Below are positions 55,752-64,000 of a stretch of DNA of 64,000 bases, piece by piece. The notes under the pieces were generated by a model. That model worked only from the letters and a program-made list of their open reading frames with translations. It was not told the origin of the DNA and searched no databases. Position numbers and translations under genes: made by a program. The DNA lies in contig JAIXPX010000018.1 of the NCBI GenBank assembly GCA_027486035.1, positions 1 through 64,000 on the forward strand. The letters are read 5' to 3'. Each line of letters starts with the position of its first letter. Positions within the stretch are counted from its first letter, which is position 1. Source of the DNA: Erythrobacteraceae bacterium (GTDB lineage: Bacteria > Pseudomonadota > Alphaproteobacteria > Sphingomonadales > Sphingomonadaceae).

Positions 55752-56935
55752 CAGCGCGGGGCGAGCCTGAACACCGCAGCGCCCTTGCCGTCCTCGGCGA
55801 CATAGACGGCCCCGTCAGGCCCCTCGGCGATCGAACGCAGGCGGCGCTCGAAACCGTAGCGGGTCACTTCGCGCGCGGTCTCGCCTTCGAGCGCAACATC
55901 GACCAGCGCCTTGCTGCCGAGGCCCGGCATCAGCGCATGGCCCTTCCAAGCGGGAAACAGCGTGCCCGAATAGATCAGCATGTCGCCCGGCGCGATCACC
56001 GGGGTCCAGCTCGCCGCAGGCTGGGCGAAGCCGTCGGAGGGATCATGGTCGGGGATGTTCTCGCCGTTGTAGTGGTTGCCGTTCGAGCGCACCGGCCAGC
56101 CGTAATTGGCGCCCGGCTTGACGAGGTTGAGCTCGTCGCCGCCCGCCGGGCCGTGCTCGACCTCCCACAGGCGCCCCTGCGCATCCCAGTCGATGCCGAG
56201 GATGTTGCGGTGGCCCATCGACCAGATTTCGGCCGTCACCCCGCCCTGTGCAGCCATCGGATTGCCTGCCGCTGGGGTGCCATCGAGATTGAGGCGCACG
56301 ATCTTGCCAAGGGTCGCGCCGGTGTCCTGCGCCGGCTGCATCTTCTGCCGCTCGCCGCTGGCGACGAAGAGGTATTTGCCATCGGGCGAGAAGGTCAGTC
56401 GGTGCGAATAGTGGCCGCGCCCCGTCACCTTGGGGGTCTGGCGCCAGATCACCTTGAAGTCCTCGAGCGAGCAGGCCGTCGCCGTAGCGCAGACGAGCTT
56501 GCCGCGCCCGACCGCCGCGCCGCGGGTGTCGGTCTCGCCCGCTTCGGCCCAGCTGAGATAGATGGTGCGACCGCCAAGCATCTTCGAGGCCTCGCCCGGC
56601 AGGAAGGCGACATCGCCGAGCCCGCCCTGGCCGCCATAATCGACTGTGGGCACGCCGCTGACGGTACCCTGCGTCCCGCTCGCGGTATCGACAAACTTGA
56701 GCTGGCCGGATTTCTCGGTGACGAACAGCACCGCCGTGCCCGGCGCGAAGGCGATCGCCCAGGGCTCCTCGAACGCCGCGACCTTGCTGGCAGTGAAGGG
56801 GAATGCCGGCCCGGTGCTGGCGATGATCGGCTCGGCCGTCCCGGCGCCACTGTCCCCTGTTTCCGCATTGGCGCAGCTTGCCAGCATCAATGCCGCGGTC
56901 GAGAAGGAGGCGAGCAAACGGACAGAACGGGTCAT
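55751..56935 (-). CDS. PQQ-type sugar dehydrogenase (Asd/YliI family), secreted lipoprotein-like
   Basis: The 394-residue precursor has a signal peptide with LMLASC, giving a lipobox or normal cleavage. The mature part is a six-bladed beta-propeller of the glucose/sorbosone dehydrogenase family: EEPWAIAFAPG, GQGGLGDVAF, GHYSHRLTFSPDG, GHRNILGIDWD, GPAGGDELN, and FERRLRSIAEGPDGAVYV. It would oxidise a sugar aldehyde in the periplasm. ATG 56935 shares CATG with the divergent rnhB start. Confidence 0.9.
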   Translation of the reverse strand: MTRSVRLLASFSTAALMLASCANAETGDSGAGTAEPIIASTGPAFPFTASKVAAFEEPWAIAFAPGTAVLFVTEKSGQLKFVDTASGTQGTVSGVPTVDYGGQGGLGDVAFLPGEASKMLGGRTIYLSWAEAGETDTRGAAVGRGKLVCATATACSLEDFKVIWRQTPKVTGRGHYSHRLTFSPDGKYLFVASGERQKMQPAQDTGATLGKIVRLNLDGTPAAGNPMAAQGGVTAEIWSMGHRNILGIDWDAQGRLWEVEHGPAGGDELNLVKPGANYGWPVRSNGNHYNGENIPDHDPSDGFAQPAASWTPVIAPGDMLIYSGTLFPAWKGHALMPGLGSKALVDVALEGETAREVTRYGFERRLRSIAEGPDGAVYVAEDGKGAAVFRLAPR

Positions 56936-57557
56936 GCTAGGGGTCACTCCGGGTCTAACAGGTCAGCGCGAGGCGATCGTCATCGGGGTCGACGAGGCGG
57001 GCCGCGGGCCGCTCGCCGGGCCGGTGGTGGCCGCGGCGGTCGTGCTGGGCAGCGCGATACCTTCCGGGGTCGATGATTCCAAGCGCCTTTCGCCGTCGCG
57101 CCGCGCGCGGCTCGACGAGGCGCTGCGCGATGCCTGCGACTGGGCGGTGGCTGTGGTCGAGCCCGACGAGATCGACCGGGTCAACATCTTCATGGCGACG
57201 ATGCTGGCGATGACCCGCGCGGTCGGCAAGCTCACGGCGGCGCTCGGCTGCGATCCGCAGGAGGTGCTGATCGACGGCAACCTCACGCCGCACGGGCGCT
57301 GCGAGCAGTGGTGCTGGCCGGCCCGCCCGATCATCGGCGGTGACGGCATCGAGCCCTGCATTTCGGCCGCCTCGATCATCGCCAAGGAATGGCGCGACCG
57401 GCTGATGTGCGAGGCGGCCGCCGCTCACCCGCATTATGGCTGGGAGCGCAACAAGGGCTATGGCACGGCCGAACACCTCGAGGCGCTGCGGATCCACGGC
57501 CCGAGCCCGCTCCACCGCAGAAGCTTTGCGCCGGTGGCGCAGCTGGTGCTGATCTGA
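56934..57557 (+). CDS. rnhB: Ribonuclease HII
   Basis: The 207-residue enzyme cuts RNA in RNA-DNA hybrids, including single ribonucleotides. The metal site begins GVDEAGRGPLAGPVVAAAVV; DSKRLSP, LIDGNL and the C-terminal YGWERNKGYGT are all family motifs. ATG 56934 is the only plausible start. It is followed by ccrM after 196 bp, an order conserved in alphaproteobacteria. Confidence 0.96.
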   Translation: MLGVTPGLTGQREAIVIGVDEAGRGPLAGPVVAAAVVLGSAIPSGVDDSKRLSPSRRARLDEALRDACDWAVAVVEPDEIDRVNIFMATMLAMTRAVGKLTAALGCDPQEVLIDGNLTPHGRCEQWCWPARPIIGGDGIEPCISAASIIAKEWRDRLMCEAAAAHPHYGWERNKGYGTAEHLEALRIHGPSPLHRRSFAPVAQLVLI

Positions 57558-57578
57558 GCTCTCGCTCGGCAGGAGGGT

Positions 57579-57730
57579 GAGTCCTCCGCGCCACACCCCC
57601 AGATGCGGAGTCCTGCGCGCCATGCCGGACTCAACATCTTGTGCCGGACTCCTTTCGTTCCGCGCCCTGGTCGCCGCCTCGGGAAAGCTGCGGCAAAATT
57701 AGGTGCTTGACGCAGACTCCTCAAAGACTC
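57579..57730 (+). promoter_or_regulatory. Cluster of six GANTC (CcrM) methylation sites before ccrM
   Basis: GAGTC at 57579 and 57608 and GACTC at 57628, 57647, 57715 and 57726 lie within 152 bp. About half a site would be expected by chance at this base composition. CcrM methylates GANTC, and methylation state controls promoters in Caulobacter, so feedback on ccrM timing is a strong inference. Confidence 0.85.
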
Positions 57731-57735
57731 ATGCC

Positions 57736-57744
57736 TGTGGATAA
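57736..57744 (-). promoter_or_regulatory. Perfect DnaA box immediately before ccrM
   Basis: TGTGGATAA is the exact reverse complement of TTATCCACA. It ends 9 bp before the ccrM start codon and 5 bp after the last GANTC site. It could allow DnaA to act on ccrM directly; part of it (GATAAAT) might also be a -10 box. Confidence 0.7.
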
Positions 57745-58917
<1,173 letters not shown>

Positions 58918-58935
58918 TCGCCCGAGGGGGCGCGC

Positions 58936-60048
58936 ATGAGCCAGAGCATCTATCTCCACCCCGTCACCCTCGTCTCCGGCCCGCAGGCGGTCGAGGGCGG
59001 GGCGGTGCGGCTCGGCGGGTCGATGGCCTATGCCCGCGAATTCGCCCTGGTGATGCGCGAGGACGGGGTGGTGGCCGAGCGGATCACCGGCCCGCGCGAC
59101 GTGATCGAGGGGGCGCTTGCGCGCCTCTCGGGCGCTCTTGCGGAAGAGGCGGCGGCGCAATGGGCGAACCTCGCCCGAGTGCACCCGCCGCTCCAGCTGG
59201 GCAGCCGCACCATCCGGCTCGACCAGCCGCAGGTCATGGGCATCCTCAACGTCACGCCCGACAGCTTCTCGGACGGCGGGCAGCACGACACGATCGCGGC
59301 AGGCCGTGCCCATGCCGCTGCCATGCTCGAGGCGGGAGCGGCGATCATCGACATCGGCGGGGAGAGCACCCGCCCGGGGGCCGCAGCGACCTTCGAGGAC
59401 GAGGAGATCGCCCGGGTCGTCCCGGCGGTCGAATATTGCAGTGCGATGGGCGCCGCGATCAGCCTCGACACACGAAGGGCAGGGGTGCTGGCCGCAGGGC
59501 TCGCGGCGGGGGCGCATCTGGCGAACGACGTCTCGGCGCTGCGCTATGATCCACGCGCGGTGGAAGTGGTGGCGGCAAACGGCTGCCCCGTGGTCCTGAT
59601 GCATGCCCCCGGCGCGGGCGAGGACTTGCACAAGGGCGGCGACTATGCCGAGGTGGTGAGCGAGGTTTTCGACTTCCTCAAGTCTGCCAAGGCCCGCGCG
59701 ATCGCCGACGGGGTGGCGGAGGAGCGGATCATCCTCGATCCCGGCATCGGCTTCGGCAAGTCATTGGCCGACAATCTCGCGCTGGTGAACGCCCTGCCGC
59801 TGTTCCACGCGCTCGGCAGCCCGCTGATGCTCGGGGCGAGCCGCAAGCGGATGATCGGGGCCCTCTCGCGCGAAGAGGCAGCGGACGAGCGCCTTGCCGG
59901 ATCGCTGGCGCTGGCTCTGAAAGGCATGGAGGCGGGCGTCCACCTGCTGCGCGTCCACGATGTCGCCGAGACGGTGCAGGCGCGCAATGTCTGGCGCGGG
60001 CTGAGGGACGCCGCGCTGACCGATTTCAGCGCGCTCCCGCCGCTTTGA
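58936..60048 (+). CDS. folP: Dihydropteroate synthase
   Basis: The 370-residue enzyme joins pABA to the pterin pyrophosphate in folate synthesis. The TIM-barrel signatures are MGILNVTPDSFSDGG, IDIGGESTRPGA, NDVSALRYD, DPGIGFGKS and LGASRKRMIG. An extra N-terminal region of about 95 residues precedes the barrel, as in other sphingomonads. It lies 18 bp after the ccrM stop and may be co-transcribed. Confidence 0.96.
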   Translation: MSQSIYLHPVTLVSGPQAVEGGAVRLGGSMAYAREFALVMREDGVVAERITGPRDVIEGALARLSGALAEEAAAQWANLARVHPPLQLGSRTIRLDQPQVMGILNVTPDSFSDGGQHDTIAAGRAHAAAMLEAGAAIIDIGGESTRPGAAATFEDEEIARVVPAVEYCSAMGAAISLDTRRAGVLAAGLAAGAHLANDVSALRYDPRAVEVVAANGCPVVLMHAPGAGEDLHKGGDYAEVVSEVFDFLKSAKARAIADGVAEERIILDPGIGFGKSLADNLALVNALPLFHALGSPLMLGASRKRMIGALSREEAADERLAGSLALALKGMEAGVHLLRVHDVAETVQARNVWRGLRDAALTDFSALPPL

Positions 60049-60125
60049 GACCTCTTTCCCGGCTGCCACGCTCGTGTCATGGAGCGCTGCCAGAACGCCT
60101 CCGAACCCGTACCAAGGAGCCCCCC

Positions 60126-61277
60126 ATGCGCCCTTCGCTGCCGCTCGCCGCCGCCGCCTGCTTTGCCCTTGCCGCGCCCGCGCTCGCCGAGACGCCGGAG
60201 CCGGTCAGCCTCGCCCCCGATGCGCTGCTTGAGCCCTATTACGCCGCGCTGCGACACAGGGTCGAAATGCCGGTCGCCGGGCCGAACCCGGCGCTCAGCT
60301 CCGCCGCAGCGCTCACCCGCATCGCCTTCGGCAGCTGCAACCACCAGAGCGCGCCGCAGCACATGTGGGCGCAGATCGCCGCGCAGCAGCCGCAGCTGTT
60401 CCTGATGATCGGCGATAATGTCTATGGCGACAACGGCTGGGATGGCGATGCCGGGCTGGGGAGCCTGCGGCGCTCCTATGCGCTCCAGGCCTCGCACCCC
60501 GAGTTCCGTGACTTCCGCGCCAAGGTGCCGATGATGGCGACCTGGGACGACCACGATTTCGGCTTCAACGATTCCGGCGCGAGCTTCCCTTTCCGGCGCT
60601 GGGGCGAGGCGCTGTTCGAGAGCTTCTGGGGCTCGTCCGACGCGGTCCGGGCGCGGCCGGGGGTCTACGAGAGCACCATCACCGGGCCCGAGGGGCGGCG
60701 CGTGCAGGTGATCCTGCTCGACACGCGCTTCTTCCGCTCCGACCTCAAGCGCATGGCTTGGTCCAAGGATCGCCCGCCGCTGGGCGGCTATCTGCCCGAC
60801 GACAGCGCGAGCACGACCGTGCTGGGCGAGGCGCAGTGGGCCTGGCTGGCGCAGGAACTGGCCAAGCCCGCCGACCTCAGGATCGTGGTCTCCTCGACCC
60901 AAGTGCTTACCACCGCGCACCAGTTCGAGGGGTGGACCAACTTCCCGGCTGAGCGCACCCGGCTGCTCGACCTGCTGGCGGGGCGCGCGGCGAGCGGGCT
61001 GGTGCTGCTCTCGGGCGATCGCCACGCGGCGGGGTTCTACAAGGTTGCCCACAAGGGCGAGACCATGTGGGAGCTGACCAGCTCTTCGCTCAATCGTCCC
61101 TTCGGCGAGGATGTCGAGGCTGCTACCCGGCGCGAGCCCGATCCGTCGCGGGTCAGCAAGTTCTTCCCGGTGGAGAACTACGGCCTCGTCGAAATCGACT
61201 GGAAGGCGAAGCGGCTGACCATAACGCTCAAGGGCAACACCAGCACCACGCTGGCGAGCGAAAGCTTCGGGTGGTGA
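60126..61277 (+). CDS. PhoD-like phosphatase (alkaline phosphatase D family), secreted
   Basis: The 383-residue precursor has a signal peptide ending ALA-ET (about residue 22). The catalytic domain has FGSCNHQ, IGDNVYGDN, TWDDHDFGFND and SGDRHAAGFY, the calcium/iron metal ligands of PhoD-type phosphodiesterases. No twin arginine is seen, unlike classical Tat-exported PhoD. AAGGAG precedes ATG 60126. A parS site follows its stop. Confidence 0.92.
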   Translation: MRPSLPLAAAACFALAAPALAETPEPVSLAPDALLEPYYAALRHRVEMPVAGPNPALSSAAALTRIAFGSCNHQSAPQHMWAQIAAQQPQLFLMIGDNVYGDNGWDGDAGLGSLRRSYALQASHPEFRDFRAKVPMMATWDDHDFGFNDSGASFPFRRWGEALFESFWGSSDAVRARPGVYESTITGPEGRRVQVILLDTRFFRSDLKRMAWSKDRPPLGGYLPDDSASTTVLGEAQWAWLAQELAKPADLRIVVSSTQVLTTAHQFEGWTNFPAERTRLLDLLAGRAASGLVLLSGDRHAAGFYKVAHKGETMWELTSSSLNRPFGEDVEAATRREPDPSRVSKFFPVENYGLVEIDWKAKRLTITLKGNTSTTLASESFGW

Positions 61278-61286
61278 GCCTGCGCA

Positions 61287-61308
61287 AAATGTTTCACGTG
61301 AAACATTT
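61287..61308. other. parS: parS centromere site 3 (intergenic)
   Basis: A perfect 22-bp palindrome contains TGTTTCACGTGAAACA, the full parS consensus, with AA/TT and one further base pair extending the arms. It lies between the convergent ends of the phosphatase and SDR genes, 9 bp after the phosphatase stop. Confidence 0.92.
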
Positions 61309-61345
61309 CAAACACTTGTCGTAGGAAATTCCCTGAGCCGATCCT

Positions 61346-62107
61346 TCACAGCGTGAACCCGCCGTCCGACACCAGCACGTGGCCCGTGATGTTCGCCGCC
61401 GCGTCGGAAAGCAGGTAGCAAATGCTGTCTGCCATCTCCTGCGACGTGGCAAAGCGGCCCGAGGGGGTGGTCTTCGCCATGCGGGCGATGGTCGCCTCGC
61501 GCCCGATCGCGGCCACCGAAGCCTTGAAGTCATCGCCGCTTTCCCAGATCGCCGTGTCCACACCGCCCGGAGCTATCGCATTGACCCTTATGCCTTTTCG
61601 GGCGTTCTCGGCCGCCGCGATGCGGGCCATGTGAGCGACCGCGGCCTTCGAGACGCCATAGGGGCCGATCCCCGGAACGGGCTTGAGACCGGTGGTCGAG
61701 GCGACCACCACCACGCTTCCCGTCTTGCCCCCCATCGCCCGCAGCGAGGAGGCGAGCGTCAGGAAAGCGCCGTCGAGGTTCACCGCCATCACCCGCCGCC
61801 ATTCGGCCAGCGACAGGGCCGCGATAGGCCCGCCCGAACCGATGCCTGCATTGACCACAGCATGGTCTAAACCGATCAAGAGGGGGTCTAGAGCCTGCCA
61901 CAGCGCCTCGTCAGCGACGCTGCCGGTGATGCGGTGCACCTCGCATGACCCGAGATCGAGCGCGTCGAGCCCCGGGCCATCCACATCCACCAGCACCAGC
62001 TTGCCGGCCCCGCGCGCCGCCAGAGCCGTGGCGCAGGCCGCGCCGATCCCGGAAGCCGCCCCGGTGACGAGCGCCGAGCGCCCCGCGAAATCATGCCATG
62101 TTTTCAT
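61346..62107 (-). CDS. SDR-family NAD(P)-dependent oxidoreductase
   Basis: The 253-residue protein is a classical SDR: TGAASGIGAA cofactor loop, VVNAGIGSGG (NAG), the catalytic Ser in VVASTTG, Tyr-x3-Lys in YGVSKAAVAH, and the IAPGGVDT loop. The C-terminal GHVLVSDGGF is typical. The substrate is not predictable. It is convergent with the phosphatase and 31 bp downstream of the NtrC-like gene on the same strand. Confidence 0.9.
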   Translation of the reverse strand: MKTWHDFAGRSALVTGAASGIGAACATALAARGAGKLVLVDVDGPGLDALDLGSCEVHRITGSVADEALWQALDPLLIGLDHAVVNAGIGSGGPIAALSLAEWRRVMAVNLDGAFLTLASSLRAMGGKTGSVVVVASTTGLKPVPGIGPYGVSKAAVAHMARIAAAENARKGIRVNAIAPGGVDTAIWESGDDFKASVAAIGREATIARMAKTTPSGRFATSQEMADSICYLLSDAAANITGHVLVSDGGFTL

Positions 62108-62138
62108 CCCCCGCGGCTAGGCGCGGCAGGCGCGGCAA

Positions 62139-63638
62139 TCAAGCCGCGTTGTCGATCCCGAGATCGCTGAGCTTGCGGTACAGCGTCGAGCGCCCGATCC
62201 CGAGCCGGCGCGCAACCTCGGTCATGCGGCCGCGATAATGGCCGATGGCGAGGCGGATCACGTCGGCCTCGATCTCCTCGAGCGGGCGCAGGTTGCCGTC
62301 GGGGGTGTAGAGCATGATGCCCACCCCCTCGTGGCTGGTCCTGGCGGGCACGCTGTCCTGGCCGCCGAGCATTTCGGAAAGCTGCGGGAAGCTGTCGGCG
62401 GTGAGCGCATTGCCCTCGCAATAGACCGCGGCGCGGAACAGCACCGACTGGAGCTGGCGGACATTGCCCGGCCAGTCATAGGCGGCAAGCAAGGCCAGCG
62501 CGCTGTCCGAGATCGAGAGGTGATTGAGGCCCGGCTGCTCGCCGATGCGGGCGAGGAAGTGGCGGGTGAGGGCCGGGATATCGCCCGTGCGGTCGCGCAA
62601 GGGGGGAAGGGTGATGCGGGTGGCGGCAAGCCTGGCGGCCAGCGCAGCGTCGAACTGCCCGGACCCGAGCAGGCGGTCGAGGCCGATATTGCTCGTCACC
62701 ATCAGGCGCACATCGACCCGGAAGCCATAGCTTGCGCCCACCGGGCGGATGATGCCGCTGTCGAGCACCTCGGCGAGCTGCTGCTGCGCCTGCTGCGTCA
62801 GCCGCTCGATCTCGTCCAGAACCAGCGTGCCCCCGTCGCAATGCTGGAAGGCGCCGATCTGGCGGTCGACGGCACCGGGAAAGCTGCCGGGCTCGTGTCC
62901 GAACAAGATCGAAGCGAGCGATCCGGCCGGAACGCCGGCGAGGTTGATGGTGCGCAGCACCTCCCGGGAACGGGGAGAGGCGCCGTGCATGGCGCGCATC
63001 AGCATTTCCTTGCCGGTGCCGGTTTCGCCCTCGATCAGCACATGGCCGTGTCCGCGCGCGGCCTTGGCGGCCTGGGCAAGCGCGGCGCGAAAGGCGGGAG
63101 CGGTGCCGATCATCGCATCGAAATCCAGCGCGGCTGCCATCTTCTCGGTCAGCGGGGCCAGCTCGTTGCGCGGGGCCTCGCGCGTGGTGACAGCGCGCAG
63201 CGCCTCCATCAGCCGGTCGGGGGCGACGGGCTTGACCAGATAGTCGCTCGCGCCCGCGCGCATCGCCTCGACCGCGAGCAGCGGCGAGGCGCTGGTGGTG
63301 AGCATCAGGATCGGCAGGGCAGGGCGACGCGATTTCAATTCCGCGATGAGGTGGCAGGCATCGTCGCCCGGCACCCACTGGTCGAGCAGGATCGCGGAAA
63401 GCTGGGTGCCCTCGCGGGTGCCGAGAAGGGCGATGGCGGTCTCGGCGTCGGGCGCGACGATGGTGTGCCAGCCGCCGCGCGCGGCGATGGCGGTGATGAG
63501 CTTGGCCTGGGCCGGCTCGTCATCGATCAGCAGGAGGCTGCGGGCCTCGTGCTGCGCAAGGGGTTGGGTGTCCGTCTCGGCCATCACTTGTGCTGCTCGC
63601 TCCAGCTCGTCCGGGCAGCGCGGGGCCGGCCGGTTCAT
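62139..63638 (-). CDS. NtrC-family response regulator with degenerate sigma-54 loop
   Basis: The 499-residue protein has an N-terminal receiver (LLLIDDEPAQAKL, phospho-Asp in ILLDQWVPGDD, VKPV), an AAA+ domain with Walker A GETGTGKEML and Walker B GGTLVLDEIER, and a C-terminal Fis-type helix-turn-helix (ARRLGIGRSTLYRKL). The sigma-54-contacting GAFTGA loop reads GSFPGA (62871-62888). The start is unsure: MNRPAPRC at 63638 or MAETDTQP at 63584; neither has a good ribosome site. It is divergent from the oxidase subunit gene. Confidence 0.88.
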   Translation of the reverse strand: MNRPAPRCPDELERAAQVMAETDTQPLAQHEARSLLLIDDEPAQAKLITAIAARGGWHTIVAPDAETAIALLGTREGTQLSAILLDQWVPGDDACHLIAELKSRRPALPILMLTTSASPLLAVEAMRAGASDYLVKPVAPDRLMEALRAVTTREAPRNELAPLTEKMAAALDFDAMIGTAPAFRAALAQAAKAARGHGHVLIEGETGTGKEMLMRAMHGASPRSREVLRTINLAGVPAGSLASILFGHEPGSFPGAVDRQIGAFQHCDGGTLVLDEIERLTQQAQQQLAEVLDSGIIRPVGASYGFRVDVRLMVTSNIGLDRLLGSGQFDAALAARLAATRITLPPLRDRTGDIPALTRHFLARIGEQPGLNHLSISDSALALLAAYDWPGNVRQLQSVLFRAAVYCEGNALTADSFPQLSEMLGGQDSVPARTSHEGVGIMLYTPDGNLRPLEEIEADVIRLAIGHYRGRMTEVARRLGIGRSTLYRKLSDLGIDNAA

Positions 63639-63880
63639 CACGTCCCGGGACCTAGGGCGGAATGGTAAAGACGGGATTAAGGCTGTACCGTGGTGGGACA
63701 CATTCGCGCGCGGGGGCCACGGCGTGCCCCTGTGCAAAATCCTCTCACTTAAGGTGACTTGAGATAGCGGCGCGGCTTCGATACGGGGACGGCAGGGGCC
63801 ATCCGGCCCGATTTTTTCGCCAACCACTCGGCAACCATTCGCTCGCCCGAGCGTTCGGGAGCCCAAGGGGAAATATCATA
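63639..63880. promoter_or_regulatory. Divergent promoter region before the NtrC-like and oxidase subunit genes
   Basis: This 242-bp gap holds promoters for two divergent genes. No -24/-12 sigma-54 promoter (GG-N10-GC) is convincing. It contains an intrinsic terminator-like hairpin on the plus strand, given separately. A CTTAAG lies at about 63748-63753. Confidence 0.4.
63796..63817 (+). terminator. Rho-independent terminator hairpin with no upstream plus-strand gene
   Basis: GGGCC-ATCC-GGCCC is followed by GA and six T residues. The nearest plus-strand gene upstream ends at 61277, so it may end a short RNA or attenuate the mRNA leader of the oxidase subunit gene 64 bp downstream. Confidence 0.6.
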
Positions 63881-64000
63881 TGACCGTTCACGACATGGAA
63901 AAGGCCCAGGAGACCTACAGCGGCTTCATGGGCACGCTCAAATGGACCGTGCCGGTGATCGCGGTGATCGCGTTCGCCGTTGTCGCGATGATCGCCAGCT
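63881..64000 (+). CDS. aa3-type cytochrome c oxidase subunit IV (start; cut by window end)
   Basis: The first 40 codons are visible. They read MTVHDMEKAQETYSGFMGTL followed by a KW and a hydrophobic segment, which matches the small bacterial aa3-type oxidase subunit IV family (one membrane helix, about 45 residues). AAGGGG lies 9-14 bp before ATG. The stop lies beyond the window. Confidence 0.8.

Noticed and set aside
57707..57735. Canonical -35/-10 pair for ccrM
   Set aside because: TTGACG is good, but the sequence 17 bp later (CATGCC) does not fit a -10 box. The promoter is left open.
63639..63880. Sigma-54 promoter near the NtrC-like gene
   Set aside because: No GG-N10-GC with the surrounding consensus was found on either strand.

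Overview
The window is GC-rich, gene-dense chromosomal DNA from an alphaproteobacterium. Gene content and order point to Sphingomonadales, most likely Erythrobacteraceae (Erythrobacter/Porphyrobacter). The signs are a Chloroflexus-type bifunctional malonyl-CoA reductase (known outside Chloroflexi mainly from this group), CcrM with GANTC sites, a ChvG-ChvI/HprK/RapZ/EIIA/HPr operon, and the serC-serA-hisZ-purA and argH-lptM-lysA gene orders. I see no insertion sequence, prophage, CRISPR array or rRNA. Two tRNA genes are present, Thr(TGT) and Val(TAC).

Layout. 0-5.2 kb: the 3' end of an enoyl-CoA reductase-like MDR gene, malonyl-CoA reductase and a second-type accA, read as a 3-hydroxypropionate/malonyl-CoA module. 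5.2-11.2 kb: metallo-beta-lactamase-fold hydrolase, tRNA-Thr, a DUF429-like protein with rarA, a PadR regulator with tandem operator-like repeats, a small membrane protein and a glycosyltransferase. 11.3-18 kb: serC, serA, hisZ, an esterase and purA. 18-25.5 kb: a two-domain MarR-type regulator, then the minus-strand run argH-lptM-lysA-cysG-like, a TlpA lipoprotein, psd, an atypical SDR and tRNA-Val. 25.5-35.4 kb: a decayed acetyltransferase, asparaginase, a chemoreceptor, an MDR dehydrogenase, truA, fmt, recR, def, rmuC and DUF3291. 35.5-42.9 kb: the PTS/ChvGI operon diverging from pckA. 43-50.3 kb: two secreted or envelope proteins, a hydrolase and an Fe-S module (two cysteine desulfurases and a ferredoxin). 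50.5-58.9 kb: parC, cca, nudix, DUF1285, GNAT, a PQQ-type sugar dehydrogenase, rnhB and ccrM. 58.9-64 kb: folP, a PhoD-type phosphatase, an SDR, an NtrC-like regulator with an altered sigma-54 loop, and the start of a cytochrome oxidase subunit IV gene cut by the window end.

Chromosome-scale signals. Three near-perfect or perfect parS palindromes (core GTTTCACGTGAAAC) lie at 19.4, 49.6 and 61.3 kb. Two of them are inside coding sequences, which suggests an origin-proximal centromere region. The ccrM promoter region holds six GANTC methylation sites within about 150 bp plus a perfect DnaA box 10 bp before the start codon. Several intergenic gaps hold REP/REPIN-type inverted repeats, and two copies of a shared stem-loop plus T-tract look like portable terminators.

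All calls come from reading the sequence. Functions are inferred from motifs, length and gene context, with no database search.
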